Shown here: one piece after another, positions 35,907-43,714 of the stretch
How positions within the stretch are numbered: position 1 is the stretch's first letter
Layout of the letters: every line of letters begins with the position of its first letter
DNA from: Alphaproteobacteria bacterium
GTDB taxonomy: Bacteria > Pseudomonadota > Alphaproteobacteria > Geminicoccales > Geminicoccaceae
NCBI GenBank assembly: GCA_026982705.1
Contig: JALSGP010000038.1
Coordinates: forward strand, 1 to 43,714
Direction of reading: 5' to 3'
DNA length: 43,714 nucleotides
Translations under genes and position numbers: made by a program
The notes under the pieces: model-generated
What the model was told of the DNA's origin: nothing
Database searches by the model: none
The model's input: the letters and a program-made list of their open reading frames with translations, nothing else

Positions 35907-36533
35907 ATGAGCGAGCAGATCGTCTTCCGGGCGGAACGCCGCGAGAAGGCCGGCACCGGACCCGCGCGGGCCGTGCGCCGGCAGGGGAAGATCCCGGCCA
36001 TCCTGTACGGCGGGAAGGAGCCGCCCGAGATGATCGCCATCGGCTTCAACGAGTTCCAGCGGGCGGTGGTGCGCAATCCCCGCCTCACCAGCTCGGTGGT
36101 GATCCTGGAGCTGGACGGCCGCCGCATCCCCGTCGTCCCGCGCGAGGTGCAGCTCCATCCCGTCACCGACCTGCCGCTGCACATCGATTTCCTGCGGGCC
36201 GAGGCCGGCGCCCGCATCGAGGTGGAGGTGCCGGTGGAATTCGTGGGGCAGGAGCAGTGCCCGGGTCTGCGCCGGGGCGGTGTCCTCAACATCGTGCGCC
36301 GCGCCATCGAGCTGGAGTGTCCCATCGACGCCATCCCCGAGCGGATCGAGGTGGATCTCGCCGGCTTCGACATCGGCGATTCCGTCCACATCAGCCATGT
36401 GAAGCTGCCGGAAGGCGTCGAGCCCACCATCCGCGACCGCGACTTCACCATCTGCGTGATCGTGCCGCCGACGGTGGCGACGGAGGGGGCCGCCGAGGGC
36501 GAAGGCGAGGGCGAGGGCGGCGAAGAGACGTGA
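35907..36533 (+). CDS. rplY: 50S ribosomal protein L25 / Ctc-type
   Basis: This 208-residue protein is the long (CTC/TL5) form of L25, which binds 5S rRNA. The N-terminal L25 domain (FRAERREKAGTGPARAVRRQGKIPAILYGG) and the C-terminal beta domain (VEVPVEFVGQEQCPGLRRGGVLNIVRR) are clear. An acidic Gly/Glu tail ends the protein. ATG 35907 has GGAGAGGAGGAG upstream. The order prs-rplY-pth-ychF is common in alphaproteobacteria. Confidence 0.95.
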   Translation: MSEQIVFRAERREKAGTGPARAVRRQGKIPAILYGGKEPPEMIAIGFNEFQRAVVRNPRLTSSVVILELDGRRIPVVPREVQLHPVTDLPLHIDFLRAEAGARIEVEVPVEFVGQEQCPGLRRGGVLNIVRRAIELECPIDAIPERIEVDLAGFDIGDSVHISHVKLPEGVEPTIRDRDFTICVIVPPTVATEGAAEGEGEGEGGEET

Positions 36534-36555
36534 GCCCCGTTCGGAGGACGTGGCC

Positions 36556-37146
36556 GTGTGGCTCCTGGTCGGGCTCGGCAATCCGGGCCCGCAGTACGCC
36601 CGGCACCGCCACAATGTGGGCTTCCTGGCCTTGGAGGCCGTCGCCCGCCGGTGGGGCGCCGGCGGCTGGCGGCGGCGCTTCCGCGGCGAGCTCGCGGAGC
36701 TGGTGCTGGACGGCGAGAAGCTGCTGTTGCTGAAACCGCTCACCTGGATGAACGAGTCCGGGCGGGCGGTGGCGGAGGCGGCCCGCTACTTCCGCATTCC
36801 GCCCGAACGCATCGTCGTCTTCCACGACGAGCTCGACCTGCCGCCCGCGCGGGTGCGCATCAAGAGGGGCGGCGGCACCGCCGGCCACCGCGGCCTCGAG
36901 AGCATCGCCCGCGAGCTCGGCTCGCGCGACTTCTGGCGCGTGCGCATCGGCATCGGCCATCCCGGCCGGCGCGAGCGGGTGGTGGGCTGGGTGCTGTCGG
37001 ATCTGGACGTCGAGGAGCGGACGCGGCTGGAGCCGGTGCTGGAGACCCTGGCCGAGGGACTGCCGGATCTCCTGGCCGGCCGAATCGACCGCCTCCAGCA
37101 GGGCCTCGCCGAGCTGTGGCGGGAGACCTCGAAAGCCCCCTCCTGA
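36556..37146 (+). CDS. pth: Peptidyl-tRNA hydrolase
   Basis: This 196-residue enzyme frees tRNAs from stalled peptidyl-tRNA. The N-terminal LLVGLGNPGPQYARHRHNVGF contains the catalytic His20. KPLTWMNESGRAV, FHDELDLP and KRGGGTAGHRGLESI are family signatures. Two GTG codons are possible starts. GTG 36556 has GGAGG eight bases upstream, while GTG 36550 would be only two bases from it, so 36556 is chosen. Confidence 0.95.
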   Translation: MWLLVGLGNPGPQYARHRHNVGFLALEAVARRWGAGGWRRRFRGELAELVLDGEKLLLLKPLTWMNESGRAVAEAARYFRIPPERIVVFHDELDLPPARVRIKRGGGTAGHRGLESIARELGSRDFWRVRIGIGHPGRRERVVGWVLSDLDVEERTRLEPVLETLAEGLPDLLAGRIDRLQQGLAELWRETSKAPS

Positions 37147-37188
37147 ACGCCCATATCGACGACGACTCCGCGCGAGATCGGACCTTCC

Positions 37189-38286
37189 ATGGGATTCGCC
37201 TGCGGCATCGTCGGCCTGCCCAACGTGGGCAAGTCGACCCTCTTCAATGCGCTCACCGAGAGCGCGGCGGCCGAGGCCGCGAACTATCCCTTCTGCACCA
37301 TCGAGCCCAACATCGGCCGGGTGCCGGTGCCGGACCCGCGCCTCGAGGTGCTGGCCCGGCTCGCCGGCAGCGCCCGTGTCGTCTCCGCCCGCCTCGAAGT
37401 GCGGGACATCGCCGGCCTCGTGCGCGGCGCCTCGCGGGGGGAAGGGCTGGGCAACCGCTTCCTCGCCGCCATCCGCGAGGTGGACGCCATCCTCCACGTG
37501 CTGCGTTGCTTCGAGGATGCCGAGGTGGCCCACGTGGAGGGCTCGGTGGACCCGCTGCGCGACGCCGAGCTGGTGGAGACGGAACTGCTGCTCGCCGACA
37601 TGGAGAGCCTGGAGCGCCGGCGCGAGGGGCTGGTCAAGCGGGCGCGCGGCGGCGACGGCGAGGCGCGCGCCCTCCTCACCCTGATCGAGCGCCTGCTGCC
37701 GGCCCTGGAGGCGGGGACGCCGGCCCGCGCCGCCACCCTCGACGGAGAGGACCGCCGGCGGCTGCGCGGCCTCCAGCTGCTCACCGCCAAGCCGGTGCTC
37801 TACGTCTGCAACGTGGAGGAAGGGGCGGTGGCCGGGGGCAACGCCTGGAGCCGGCAGGTGGCGGAGATGGCGGCCCGGCAGGGGGCGGAGACGGTGGTGA
37901 TCTCCGCCGCCATCGAGGCGGAGCTGGCCGCCCTCGCACCGGAGGAACGGCGGGAATATCTCGAGAGCCTCGGCCTCGCCGAGCCCGGACTCCACCGGGT
38001 GGTGCGGGCCGGCTACCGTCTGCTCGACCTCGTCACCTTCTTCACCGCCGGGCCCAAGGAGGCGCGGGCGTGGACCGTACCGCGCGGCACCCGCGCGCCG
38101 GAGGCGGCGGGCGTGATCCACAGCGACTTCGCCCGCGGCTTCATCTGCGCCGAGGTGATCGCCTACGAGGACTACGTGGCCTGCGGCGGCGAGCAGGGCG
38201 CGAAGGAGGCCGGCCGCATGCGCCTCGAGGGGCGCGACTACGTGATCCGCGACGGCGACGTCTGCCTGTTCCGCTTCAACGTGTGA
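37189..38286 (+). CDS. ychF: Redox-regulated ATPase YchF (Obg family)
   Basis: This 365-residue P-loop protein has G1 GLPNVGKS (9-16) and DIAG (73-76). NVEE stands in place of the NKxD guanine motif, which explains the ATP preference of the family. A C-terminal TGS domain is present (FFTAGPKEARAWTVPRGTRAPEAAGVIHSDFARGFI). It associates with ribosomes and responds to oxidative stress. It ends the prs-rplY-pth-ychF group. Confidence 0.96.
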   Translation: MGFACGIVGLPNVGKSTLFNALTESAAAEAANYPFCTIEPNIGRVPVPDPRLEVLARLAGSARVVSARLEVRDIAGLVRGASRGEGLGNRFLAAIREVDAILHVLRCFEDAEVAHVEGSVDPLRDAELVETELLLADMESLERRREGLVKRARGGDGEARALLTLIERLLPALEAGTPARAATLDGEDRRRLRGLQLLTAKPVLYVCNVEEGAVAGGNAWSRQVAEMAARQGAETVVISAAIEAELAALAPEERREYLESLGLAEPGLHRVVRAGYRLLDLVTFFTAGPKEARAWTVPRGTRAPEAAGVIHSDFARGFICAEVIAYEDYVACGGEQGAKEAGRMRLEGRDYVIRDGDVCLFRFNV

Positions 38287-38388
38287 GCGGGCGGACGGGG
38301 AGATCCGGAGCCGCGCCCGCCGAGCGGGCCGGACCACTCGTCCGCGCCGGCCGCGTCCCTTCCTTCGCCGTCGCAGGGGAAGTCATGG

Positions 38389-38462
38389 TCGGAGTGGGGC
38401 GATTCGAACGCCCGACCCCCGCCTCCCGAAGGCGGTGCTCTACCAGGCTGAGCTACACTCCG
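38389..38462 (-). tRNA. tRNA-Pro (anticodon CGG)
   Basis: This 74-nt cloverleaf lies on the minus strand. The acceptor stem CGGAGTG/CACTCCG is perfect, with discriminator A. The D-arm is GCTC/GAGC. The anticodon stem CCGCC/GGCGG holds loop TTCGGGA, giving anticodon CGG. The T-arm GGGCG/CGCCC holds TTCGAAT. The CCA end is not encoded. A promoter of good spacing lies just upstream. It reads CCG codons. Confidence 0.96.
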
Positions 38463-38472
38463 ACGCGCCCCT

Positions 38473-38501
38473 GTTCTAGGAGCCGGGGGGGACGTTGGCA
38501 A
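38473..38501 (-). promoter_or_regulatory. Promoter of the tRNA-Pro gene
   Basis: On the minus strand TTGCCA (38501-38496), a 17-bp spacer and TAGAAC (38478-38473) place the transcript start a few bases before the tRNA. The fit and position are convincing. Confidence 0.6.
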
Positions 38502-38556
38502 GGGGCGCCGCCGGCCGTCGGCGGGACGCGCGTCCTTGCCCATGACGATAGTCGAC

Positions 38557-38584
38557 TTGCCTGCATTGCAACCTTAGGTATAGT
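38557..38584 (+). promoter_or_regulatory. Promoter of the Wzc-like gene
   Basis: TTGCCT (38557-38562), a 16-bp spacer and TATAGT (38579-38584) lie 33 bp before the GTG start of the next gene, in a locally AT-rich stretch. Confidence 0.55.
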
Positions 38585-38617
38585 GCCTCCGGACGAGCCC
38601 GAAGGGGCGCGCGTACC

Positions 38618-40663
38618 GTGGTCGAGCGGTCCGCCCGGGCCGGCGAGGACGAGGGTCTCGACCTCGCCGCGCTCCTCCGCCTGCTGTGGCGCCGCCGGTG
38701 GTGGATCGCGGTGCCGCCGCTGCTCGCCCTCGCCACCGCCGGCCTCTATCTCCGCGCGACGCCGCCCGTCTACCGCGCCGAGGCCCTGCTGGCGGTGGCC
38801 CCGCGCCCCGTCGCCGACGGCGATCTGCCCGCGCCGCCGCCGCGGCTCGACCGCGACAGCGCCGCCGTCGACAGTCTGGTGCAGCTCCTGGCGGCGCCGA
38901 GCCTGCGCGCCCGTGCCGCCCGCCGGGCCGGACTGCCGCCGGAGGCGGCCGACGCCATCCGCGCCGTCCGCCGGGGCGCCACCCGTGTGGTGGCGGTGGA
39001 GGCGGAGTGGAGCGAGCCCGCCGCCGCCGCCCGCCTCGCCGACGCCGTCGTCCGCCTGTTCCTGGCCGACCATCTCGCCCGCAAGCGGGAGGCCGCCCGC
39101 GAGAGCGTGGCCTGGTTGGAGGCGCGCATCGCCGAGGTGGAGGAGAAGCTGGCGCGTGCCGAGCGGGCCCTCGCCGAACTGCGCGACCGTCGCGTGCGGA
39201 CGCCGGGGGCGCTGGTGGCGGCCACGCCCGCCTCCCTGGCCGAGCTGGAGCGGCGCTATCTGCTGACGGTGGCCCAGCGCCGGGCCCTCGAGGCGAAGCT
39301 GGCCGCCCTCGGCGAGGCGGAGGAGGGGCGCACCCTGCCGGGCCCCCTCGTCGACCGTTCCACCGCCTATCTCGACCGTCTGGAGACCCTCCACGCCGAG
39401 CTGGTGGCGCGCGAGGCCGAGCTCTCCGACCGCTACGGCCCCCGCCATCCGCGCCTCGTCGAACTGCGGCGCGAGAAGCGGGCGCTGGAGGCCCGCATCG
39501 CGCGCGAGCGGCGCGCCCTCTGGCGCCGCTTCGAGGCGGAGGTGCGACGGGTCGGGGCCGAGGAGCGGGCCCTCGCCGACGAGCTCGCGCGGCTCCGCGA
39601 CGGTCTCGCCGATCTGCGCCGGGACGAGATCCGCGAGCGCGAGCTCCAGCGGGAGATGGAGCGCCTGCGGGCCCTCCACGGGTCCTACACCCGCCGCCTG
39701 GCCGAGGCGGTCGGCCGCGAACGTCTGGCCAAACCCGACGTGGAGCTGGTGCAGGCGGCGGTGGTGCCGGATCGACCGGTATGGCCGAAACCGGTCCCGC
39801 TCCTGGCCTTCGCCGGGGCGTCCGGTCTCGGCCTGGGGCTGCTGCTGCTGTTCCTGCGGGAACAGCTCGACGGCGGCTACCGCACCGCTTCGGCCCTCGC
39901 CCGCGACCTCGGCGGCGCGCCGGTGGTGACCGTGCCGCGCCTCGCGCCGCGTCTCGCCCGGGAGCTGCCCCCGGCGGATCTGGTGGTGGAGCGTCCGCGC
40001 GGGCGCTTCGCCGAGGCGGTCCGCGAGGCGACGGCGCGTCTCCTGTCCGGTCTCGACTCCGGGGGCGGCGTGGTGCTGGTCACCTCCGCCCTGCCGGGCG
40101 AGGGCAAGAGCACCCTGGCGCTGGCGCTCGCCCGCACCGCCGCCCTCGAGGGGGTGGCGACGGCCCTGGTGGATGCCGATCTGATCCGGCCGTCCCTGGG
40201 CCGGCGGCTGGAGCTGCCCCGTGGGCCCGGCTTCGCCGAGGTGATGGAACGCGACCTCGATCCCCTCGCGGTGCTGTGCGACGATCCCCTGACACCGCTG
40301 CGGGTGATGCCGGGCAGTGTGCGCCGCGAGCGCCCGGGGCGGATACTGGCCGGCGAGGCGACGGTCCGGATCTTCGATCGGCTGCGCGCGCGCTTCCGGC
40401 TGGTGGTGGTGGACAGTCCGCCCCTCGCCGCCGTGGCCGATGCCGTGAGCCTCGCCGCCGTCTGCGACGGCATCCTCTTCGTGGTCCGCTGGCGTGACAC
40501 GGAGCGCACGGTGGTGCGACGGGCGCTGCAGGGGCTCGGACCGGGGGCGGCGCGACCGGTGCTGGGCGTCCTGCAGCAGGTGCGCGAGCTGGAGCTGGCC
40601 CGCTACGACTACGCCGAGAGCGGGCGCGCGCGCCGGGGCCCCGTCGCCTGGGCCACGGGCTGA
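38618..40663 (+). CDS. Wzc/GumC-type polysaccharide co-polymerase with BY-kinase domain
   Basis: This 681-residue membrane protein starts with a Wzz-type domain (about 14-110, first helix near 28-46). A long periplasmic coiled coil (about 150-400) and a second helix (VPLLAFAGASGLGLGLLLLF) follow. The cytoplasmic bacterial tyrosine kinase domain has Walker A LPGEGKST (492-499), Walker A' LVDAD (517-521) and Walker B VVVDSPP (Asp599). It should control chain length and export of an exopolysaccharide. The C-terminal tyrosine cluster is reduced to RYDY. No glycosyltransferase, wza-like or wzx/wzy gene lies beside it. Confidence 0.9.
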   Translation: MVERSARAGEDEGLDLAALLRLLWRRRWWIAVPPLLALATAGLYLRATPPVYRAEALLAVAPRPVADGDLPAPPPRLDRDSAAVDSLVQLLAAPSLRARAARRAGLPPEAADAIRAVRRGATRVVAVEAEWSEPAAAARLADAVVRLFLADHLARKREAARESVAWLEARIAEVEEKLARAERALAELRDRRVRTPGALVAATPASLAELERRYLLTVAQRRALEAKLAALGEAEEGRTLPGPLVDRSTAYLDRLETLHAELVAREAELSDRYGPRHPRLVELRREKRALEARIARERRALWRRFEAEVRRVGAEERALADELARLRDGLADLRRDEIRERELQREMERLRALHGSYTRRLAEAVGRERLAKPDVELVQAAVVPDRPVWPKPVPLLAFAGASGLGLGLLLLFLREQLDGGYRTASALARDLGGAPVVTVPRLAPRLARELPPADLVVERPRGRFAEAVREATARLLSGLDSGGGVVLVTSALPGEGKSTLALALARTAALEGVATALVDADLIRPSLGRRLELPRGPGFAEVMERDLDPLAVLCDDPLTPLRVMPGSVRRERPGRILAGEATVRIFDRLRARFRLVVVDSPPLAAVADAVSLAAVCDGILFVVRWRDTERTVVRRALQGLGPGAARPVLGVLQQVRELELARYDYAESGRARRGPVAWATG

Positions 40664-40673
40664 GGACGGCGGA

Positions 40674-40694
40674 GACCCGTTAACGGGTCGTTAG
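40674..40694 (+). promoter_or_regulatory. Palindrome with a CtrA-like TTAA-N7-TTAG box
   Basis: GACCCGTTAACGGGTC (40674-40689) is a perfect 16-bp palindrome. Its TTAA (40680-40683) followed after seven bases by TTAG (40691-40694) matches the CtrA consensus TTAA-N7-TTAA in seven of eight positions. It lies about 50 bp before the start of the PAS-GGDEF-EAL gene. Cell-cycle control by CtrA is possible but unproven. Confidence 0.4.
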
Positions 40695-40741
40695 GACCGT
40701 CATGGCAGACTCGCGCCGGTTCGAGGCGAGGAGCACCCGAG

Positions 40742-43147
40742 ATGGCCCGCCGTGCCGTACTCGCGTGCGAAACGGAAGGCCACCCCTCCACCATCGACTG
40801 GCGGGCGTTCCTCGAAGGGATTCCCGAGGCGGCGCTGTTCTGTCGCGACGGTCGGGTGGTGGCGGTCAACACCCGGGCGCGCGCCCTGTTCGGCCGCCGC
40901 CGCCGGCTGGTGGGCCGGCGGCTGGAGACGCTGGGGCGCCGGGGAGAAGGGGGTCTCGACCGCCCGGAGGTGCGGGTGGTGACCACCGCCGACGGACGGA
41001 CGGTGCCGGTGGAGGTCCGCCGCGCACCCTGCCGGCTCGCCGGCCCCGGCGGGGAACTGGTGCTGCTGCGGGACGCGGGAGCCGAGTTCGCCCTGCGGCG
41101 GGAGCTCCGGGAGAAGGACGACTGGCTCGCCGACATGGCGACCCTCGCCTCCGACTGGTTCTGGGAGACGGACGCCGGACACCGCTACGTCTGGTTCTCC
41201 GAGAACGTGGAGACGGTGCTCGGCATTCCCCGGCAGTGGTTCTACGGCAAGCGCCGCGTCGACATCCTCGGCCCCGACAACGATCCCGAGGCCCTGCGCC
41301 GCCACTTCGACCGGATCGCCCGTCACGAGCCCTATCGCGACTTCGAGTTCCAGATGGCCGGGCCGAACGGATGCGTCTGGATCCGCAGCAACGGCAAGCC
41401 CCTCTTCGACGAACGGGGGCGTTTTCGCGGCTATCGCGGCACCGGCCGTGACATCACCGCCCTCAAGCGGATCGAACGCGCCCGTCAGGAGAGCGAGGAC
41501 CGCTATCGGCGACTGGTGGAACTGCTGCCGGACGGCCTCGTGGTGCACCGCCGCGGCGTGGTGGTCTTCGCCAACGCGCGCATGGCGGAGATGCTGGGCT
41601 GGCGGACGGCGGAGGAACTGCTGGGTGTCCACGTCCTCGATCTGGTGGCGCCCGAGGATCGCCCCCGGGTGGTGGCGCGATGGCGTGACATCGACCGGCT
41701 CGGGGCGGTCCCGCCGGCGGAGATGCGGCTGCGCCGCCGCGACGGCGGGATCGTCCACGTGGAGACGCGGGCGGCACCGGTGGTGGAGGGGGAGAAATCG
41801 GCGATCCTGGTCACCGCCCGCGACATCGGCGAGCGCAAGGCGGCGGAACGGCGCCTCGCCTGGCTCGCCCATCACGACACGCTGACGGGTCTGCCCAACC
41901 GCCGGCTGCTCGCCGCCCGCCTCGCCGAGCTGACCGGGACGGGCGAGTGTTTCGCCCTGCTGCTGCTGGATCTGGACGGCTTCAAGCAGATCAACGACAC
42001 GCTGGGCCACACCGTGGGCGATCGCCTTCTGGTGGCGGTGGGCGAGCGGCTGCGCGGCGTGGTGCGGCCGGGCGATACGGTATGCCGCCTGGGAGGTGAC
42101 GAGTTCGCGGTGATCGCGCCGGGAATCCGCACCCCCGCCGATGCCGTCGCCCTCGCCGATCGCATGCGCGCCGCCCTCGCCCGCGGCTTCGAAGTGACGG
42201 AGGGGGACTTCCGCCTCGGCGCCAGCATAGGCCTCGCCCTCTTCCCGCGTCATGCCCACCGGGGGGAGGAGCTGCTGGCACGGGCCGACCTCGCCCTCTA
42301 TACGGCCATGCGCCACCGTCCCGGCGAGCCGGTGGTCTATCGTCCCGCCCTGCTGGAGGAGGCGGAGGCCCGGCGCCGCATCGAGCGCGATCTCCGCGAA
42401 CATCTCGAACGTGGCGCCCTCGAGGTCCACTATCAGCCGGTGGTGCGGCTCACCGACGGCACGCCGGTGGGGGTGGAGGCGCTGGTGCGCTGGCCGTCCG
42501 GGGCACCGGTGCGGGTCTCACCGGAGCGGTTCGTGCGGGTGGCGGAAGAAATGGGGCTCTCGTCGACCCTCACCGAACACGTCCTGCGCCGGACCGCCGC
42601 CGACTTCCCCTGTTTCGTCCGTGCCTTCGGCCCGACGCTGCGTCTGTCCGTGAATCTCTCGCCGGGCGAACTCGCCCTCGCAGGATCCGCCGAACGGCTG
42701 ATCCGGCTGGTGGACGCCTTCGGTCTCGATCCCGCCGCGCTGGAATTCGAGATCACCGAGCGGACCCTGCTGGCCGACGGGGACGTCGTCGCGGACAATC
42801 TCCGGCGTCTCGGCGAGTACGGCATCCGCTTCGCGGTGGACGACTTCGGCACCGGCTATTCCTCCCTGGTCTACCTCAAGCGCTTCCCCTTCGATCGCCT
42901 CAAGCTCGACCGCACCTTCGTCCGCGGTCTGCCGGAGGACGGCGAGAACCGGGCCATCGTCGGCGCGGTGCTGTCGCTCGCCGGCAATCTCGGCCTCGAG
43001 GTGCTGGCCGAGGGCCTGGAGACGGAGGCCCAGCGCGACTATCTGCTGGCCCTCGGCTGTCGCGAGGCCCAGGGCTATCTCTTCGCGCCTCCGCTGCCGG
43101 CGGAGGAGCTGCTGCGGCGTCTCGCCTTGGGGACGGCACGGGTGTGA
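40742..43147 (+). CDS. PAS-containing diguanylate cyclase/phosphodiesterase (GGDEF-EAL)
   Basis: This 801-residue cytoplasmic protein has three PAS-like sensor domains (about 20-115, 130-245 and 255-370). A GGDEF domain follows with an intact motif (451-455, in RLGGDEFAVI), then an EAL domain (EAL at 579-581; DDFGTGYSSL from Asp700). Both catalytic motifs are complete, so it may make and break c-di-GMP; which activity dominates is unknown. There are no membrane helices. The ATG has GAGGAG nine bases upstream. Its neighbour is an exopolysaccharide kinase, which fits biofilm control. Confidence 0.94.
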   Translation: MARRAVLACETEGHPSTIDWRAFLEGIPEAALFCRDGRVVAVNTRARALFGRRRRLVGRRLETLGRRGEGGLDRPEVRVVTTADGRTVPVEVRRAPCRLAGPGGELVLLRDAGAEFALRRELREKDDWLADMATLASDWFWETDAGHRYVWFSENVETVLGIPRQWFYGKRRVDILGPDNDPEALRRHFDRIARHEPYRDFEFQMAGPNGCVWIRSNGKPLFDERGRFRGYRGTGRDITALKRIERARQESEDRYRRLVELLPDGLVVHRRGVVVFANARMAEMLGWRTAEELLGVHVLDLVAPEDRPRVVARWRDIDRLGAVPPAEMRLRRRDGGIVHVETRAAPVVEGEKSAILVTARDIGERKAAERRLAWLAHHDTLTGLPNRRLLAARLAELTGTGECFALLLLDLDGFKQINDTLGHTVGDRLLVAVGERLRGVVRPGDTVCRLGGDEFAVIAPGIRTPADAVALADRMRAALARGFEVTEGDFRLGASIGLALFPRHAHRGEELLARADLALYTAMRHRPGEPVVYRPALLEEAEARRRIERDLREHLERGALEVHYQPVVRLTDGTPVGVEALVRWPSGAPVRVSPERFVRVAEEMGLSSTLTEHVLRRTAADFPCFVRAFGPTLRLSVNLSPGELALAGSAERLIRLVDAFGLDPAALEFEITERTLLADGDVVADNLRRLGEYGIRFAVDDFGTGYSSLVYLKRFPFDRLKLDRTFVRGLPEDGENRAIVGAVLSLAGNLGLEVLAEGLETEAQRDYLLALGCREAQGYLFAPPLPAEELLRRLALGTARV

Positions 43148-43148
43148 A

Positions 43149-43166
43149 CGCGGGACCCGTCCCGCG
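43149..43166 (+). terminator. Possible hairpin terminator after the GGDEF-EAL gene
   Basis: CGCGGGAC (43149-43156) pairs perfectly with GTCCCGCG (43159-43166), starting two bases after the stop codon. The two-base loop is tight and there is no T-run, so the call is tentative. Confidence 0.35.
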
Positions 43167-43465
43167 GGGCGGCGACGGGGGCCTCGGACGCGAGGGCCGC
43201 GGGATCCGGATGCCGCCTGCGGGGCCGTACGGGCGCGCAGCCCGACGGTGACGCCGGGACCGCGGACGACCACCGCGATCCCGGAGAGGGCGTGTACCGA
43301 CGTGGCCCACGCCGCGGGGCGTCCGTGCGCCGCGACGGAGGATCGGGGTCCGGCGGCCCCCGGGATGCATGGCCCCATCGCCGGGCCGCAAGGCCGCGCC
43401 CGTGGTGGCGGACGGGGCCGGGGACGGAGGGCCGCGGCGCTCGGTGCGGTCCGGAGCCTCGCCCC
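43167..43465. other. Spacer without a visible gene
   Basis: About 300 bp between convergent genes. Open frames are Arg/Pro/Gly-rich and have no recognisable homology. The texture resembles the 6.6-9.1 kb spacer, but there is no AT-rich island. I see no RNA gene or promoter. Confidence 0.5.
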
Positions 43466-43714
43466 TCAGGCCGGCTCGAGGCGGTAGAGGCCGCCGTCAC
43501 GATGGTCCGTGAGCAGGTACACCGCTCCGTCCGGCCCCACCCGCACGTCGCGGATGCGACCGATGGTGCCCGTGAGCATGCGTTCCTCGCCGGTGAGGAT
43601 CCGACCCCGCCGGGGAAGACGCACCAGGGTGCGAGCGCGCAGCGCGCCCACCAGCAGATCGCCGCGCCAGGCCGGGAAGAGGGGGCCGTCGTAGAAGGCC
43701 ATGCCCGAGGGGGC
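43466..43714 (-). CDS. PQQ-type aldose/sorbosone dehydrogenase, C-terminal part
   Basis: The gene runs off the window edge, so only the last 82 residues are seen. PSGMAFYDGPLFPAWRGDLLVGALR and the ending RIRDVRVGPDGAVYLLTDHRDGGLYRLEP match the last blades of soluble glucose/sorbosone dehydrogenases (YliI type), which are periplasmic PQQ enzymes. The start, signal peptide and active-site residues are outside the window. The ATG at 43702 is internal, because the homology continues upstream of it. Confidence 0.8.
   Translation of the reverse strand, partial: APSGMAFYDGPLFPAWRGDLLVGALRARTLVRLPRRGRILTGEERMLTGTIGRIRDVRVGPDGAVYLLTDHRDGGLYRLEPA

Overview
This 43.7 kb window is very GC-rich (roughly 70-75% by eye) and chromosomal in character. 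Almost every gene is a bacterial core or common accessory gene. A free-living, respiring alphaproteobacterium is suggested by an NDUFS4-like complex I accessory subunit, a phasin with PhaR-like operators, a lpoA-like/rsmI/yraN block, a mutY/DUF721 block, the order prs-rplY-pth-ychF, and a CtrA-like box. I cannot assign a genus. There is no rRNA, insertion sequence, prophage, CRISPR array or replication origin. One tRNA gene, tRNA-Pro(CGG), is present.

Layout. 1-3.6 kb: the start of a phasin gene and a 3-hydroxyacyl-CoA dehydrogenase on the minus strand, then a cyclopropane-fatty-acyl-phospholipid synthase and an esterase on the plus strand. 3.7-6.6 kb: a small unknown protein, then a compact run of a sigma-70-like factor, a rhomboid protease and a membrane-anchored ClpP-fold (SDH-type) proteinase. 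6.6-9.1 kb: a 2.5 kb stretch without any credible gene. It is rich in inverted repeats and has an AT-rich island of about 110 bp in its middle. 9.1-10.9 kb: a chemoreceptor with a 12-nt homopolymer just upstream of its start. 11.0-14.4 kb: lutABC (lactate oxidation) plus an Smr-domain protein. 14.5-17.0 kb: modABC (molybdate import) on the minus strand. 17.2-21.4 kb: a UbiH-type hydroxylase, then amtB with a sigma-54 promoter and a clear terminator, then an amidase.

21.5-24.0 kb: a small protein, a MuiA/DUF4139 protein and msrA. 24.1-27.5 kb: a tightly packed series of DEAD-box helicase, stand-alone Lrp ligand-binding domain, ADP-sugar pyrophosphatase, complex I accessory subunit and a pteridine-reductase-like SDR. 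27.5-30.1 kb: a degenerate GGDEF/EAL protein divergent from a single-domain response regulator. 29.9-34.7 kb: cell-envelope and DNA-maintenance genes (LpoA-like lipoprotein, rsmI, yraN, mutY, a DciA-like DUF721 protein, ssb). 34.9-38.3 kb: prs, rplY, pth, ychF. 38.4-43.1 kb: tRNA-Pro, an orphan Wzc-like tyrosine kinase and a PAS-GGDEF-EAL protein. The window ends in the C-terminus of a PQQ-type aldose dehydrogenase.

The genes imply storage-polymer metabolism (phasin, hydroxyacyl-CoA dehydrogenase), NtrC/RpoN-controlled ammonium uptake, lactate respiration, molybdate import, chemotaxis and c-di-GMP control of a sessile or motile lifestyle. Most worth follow-up are the gene-free hairpin-rich spacer with its AT-rich island, and the sigma factor-rhomboid-ClpP-fold protease cluster. 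All calls rest on reading the translated sequence; no database search was possible.
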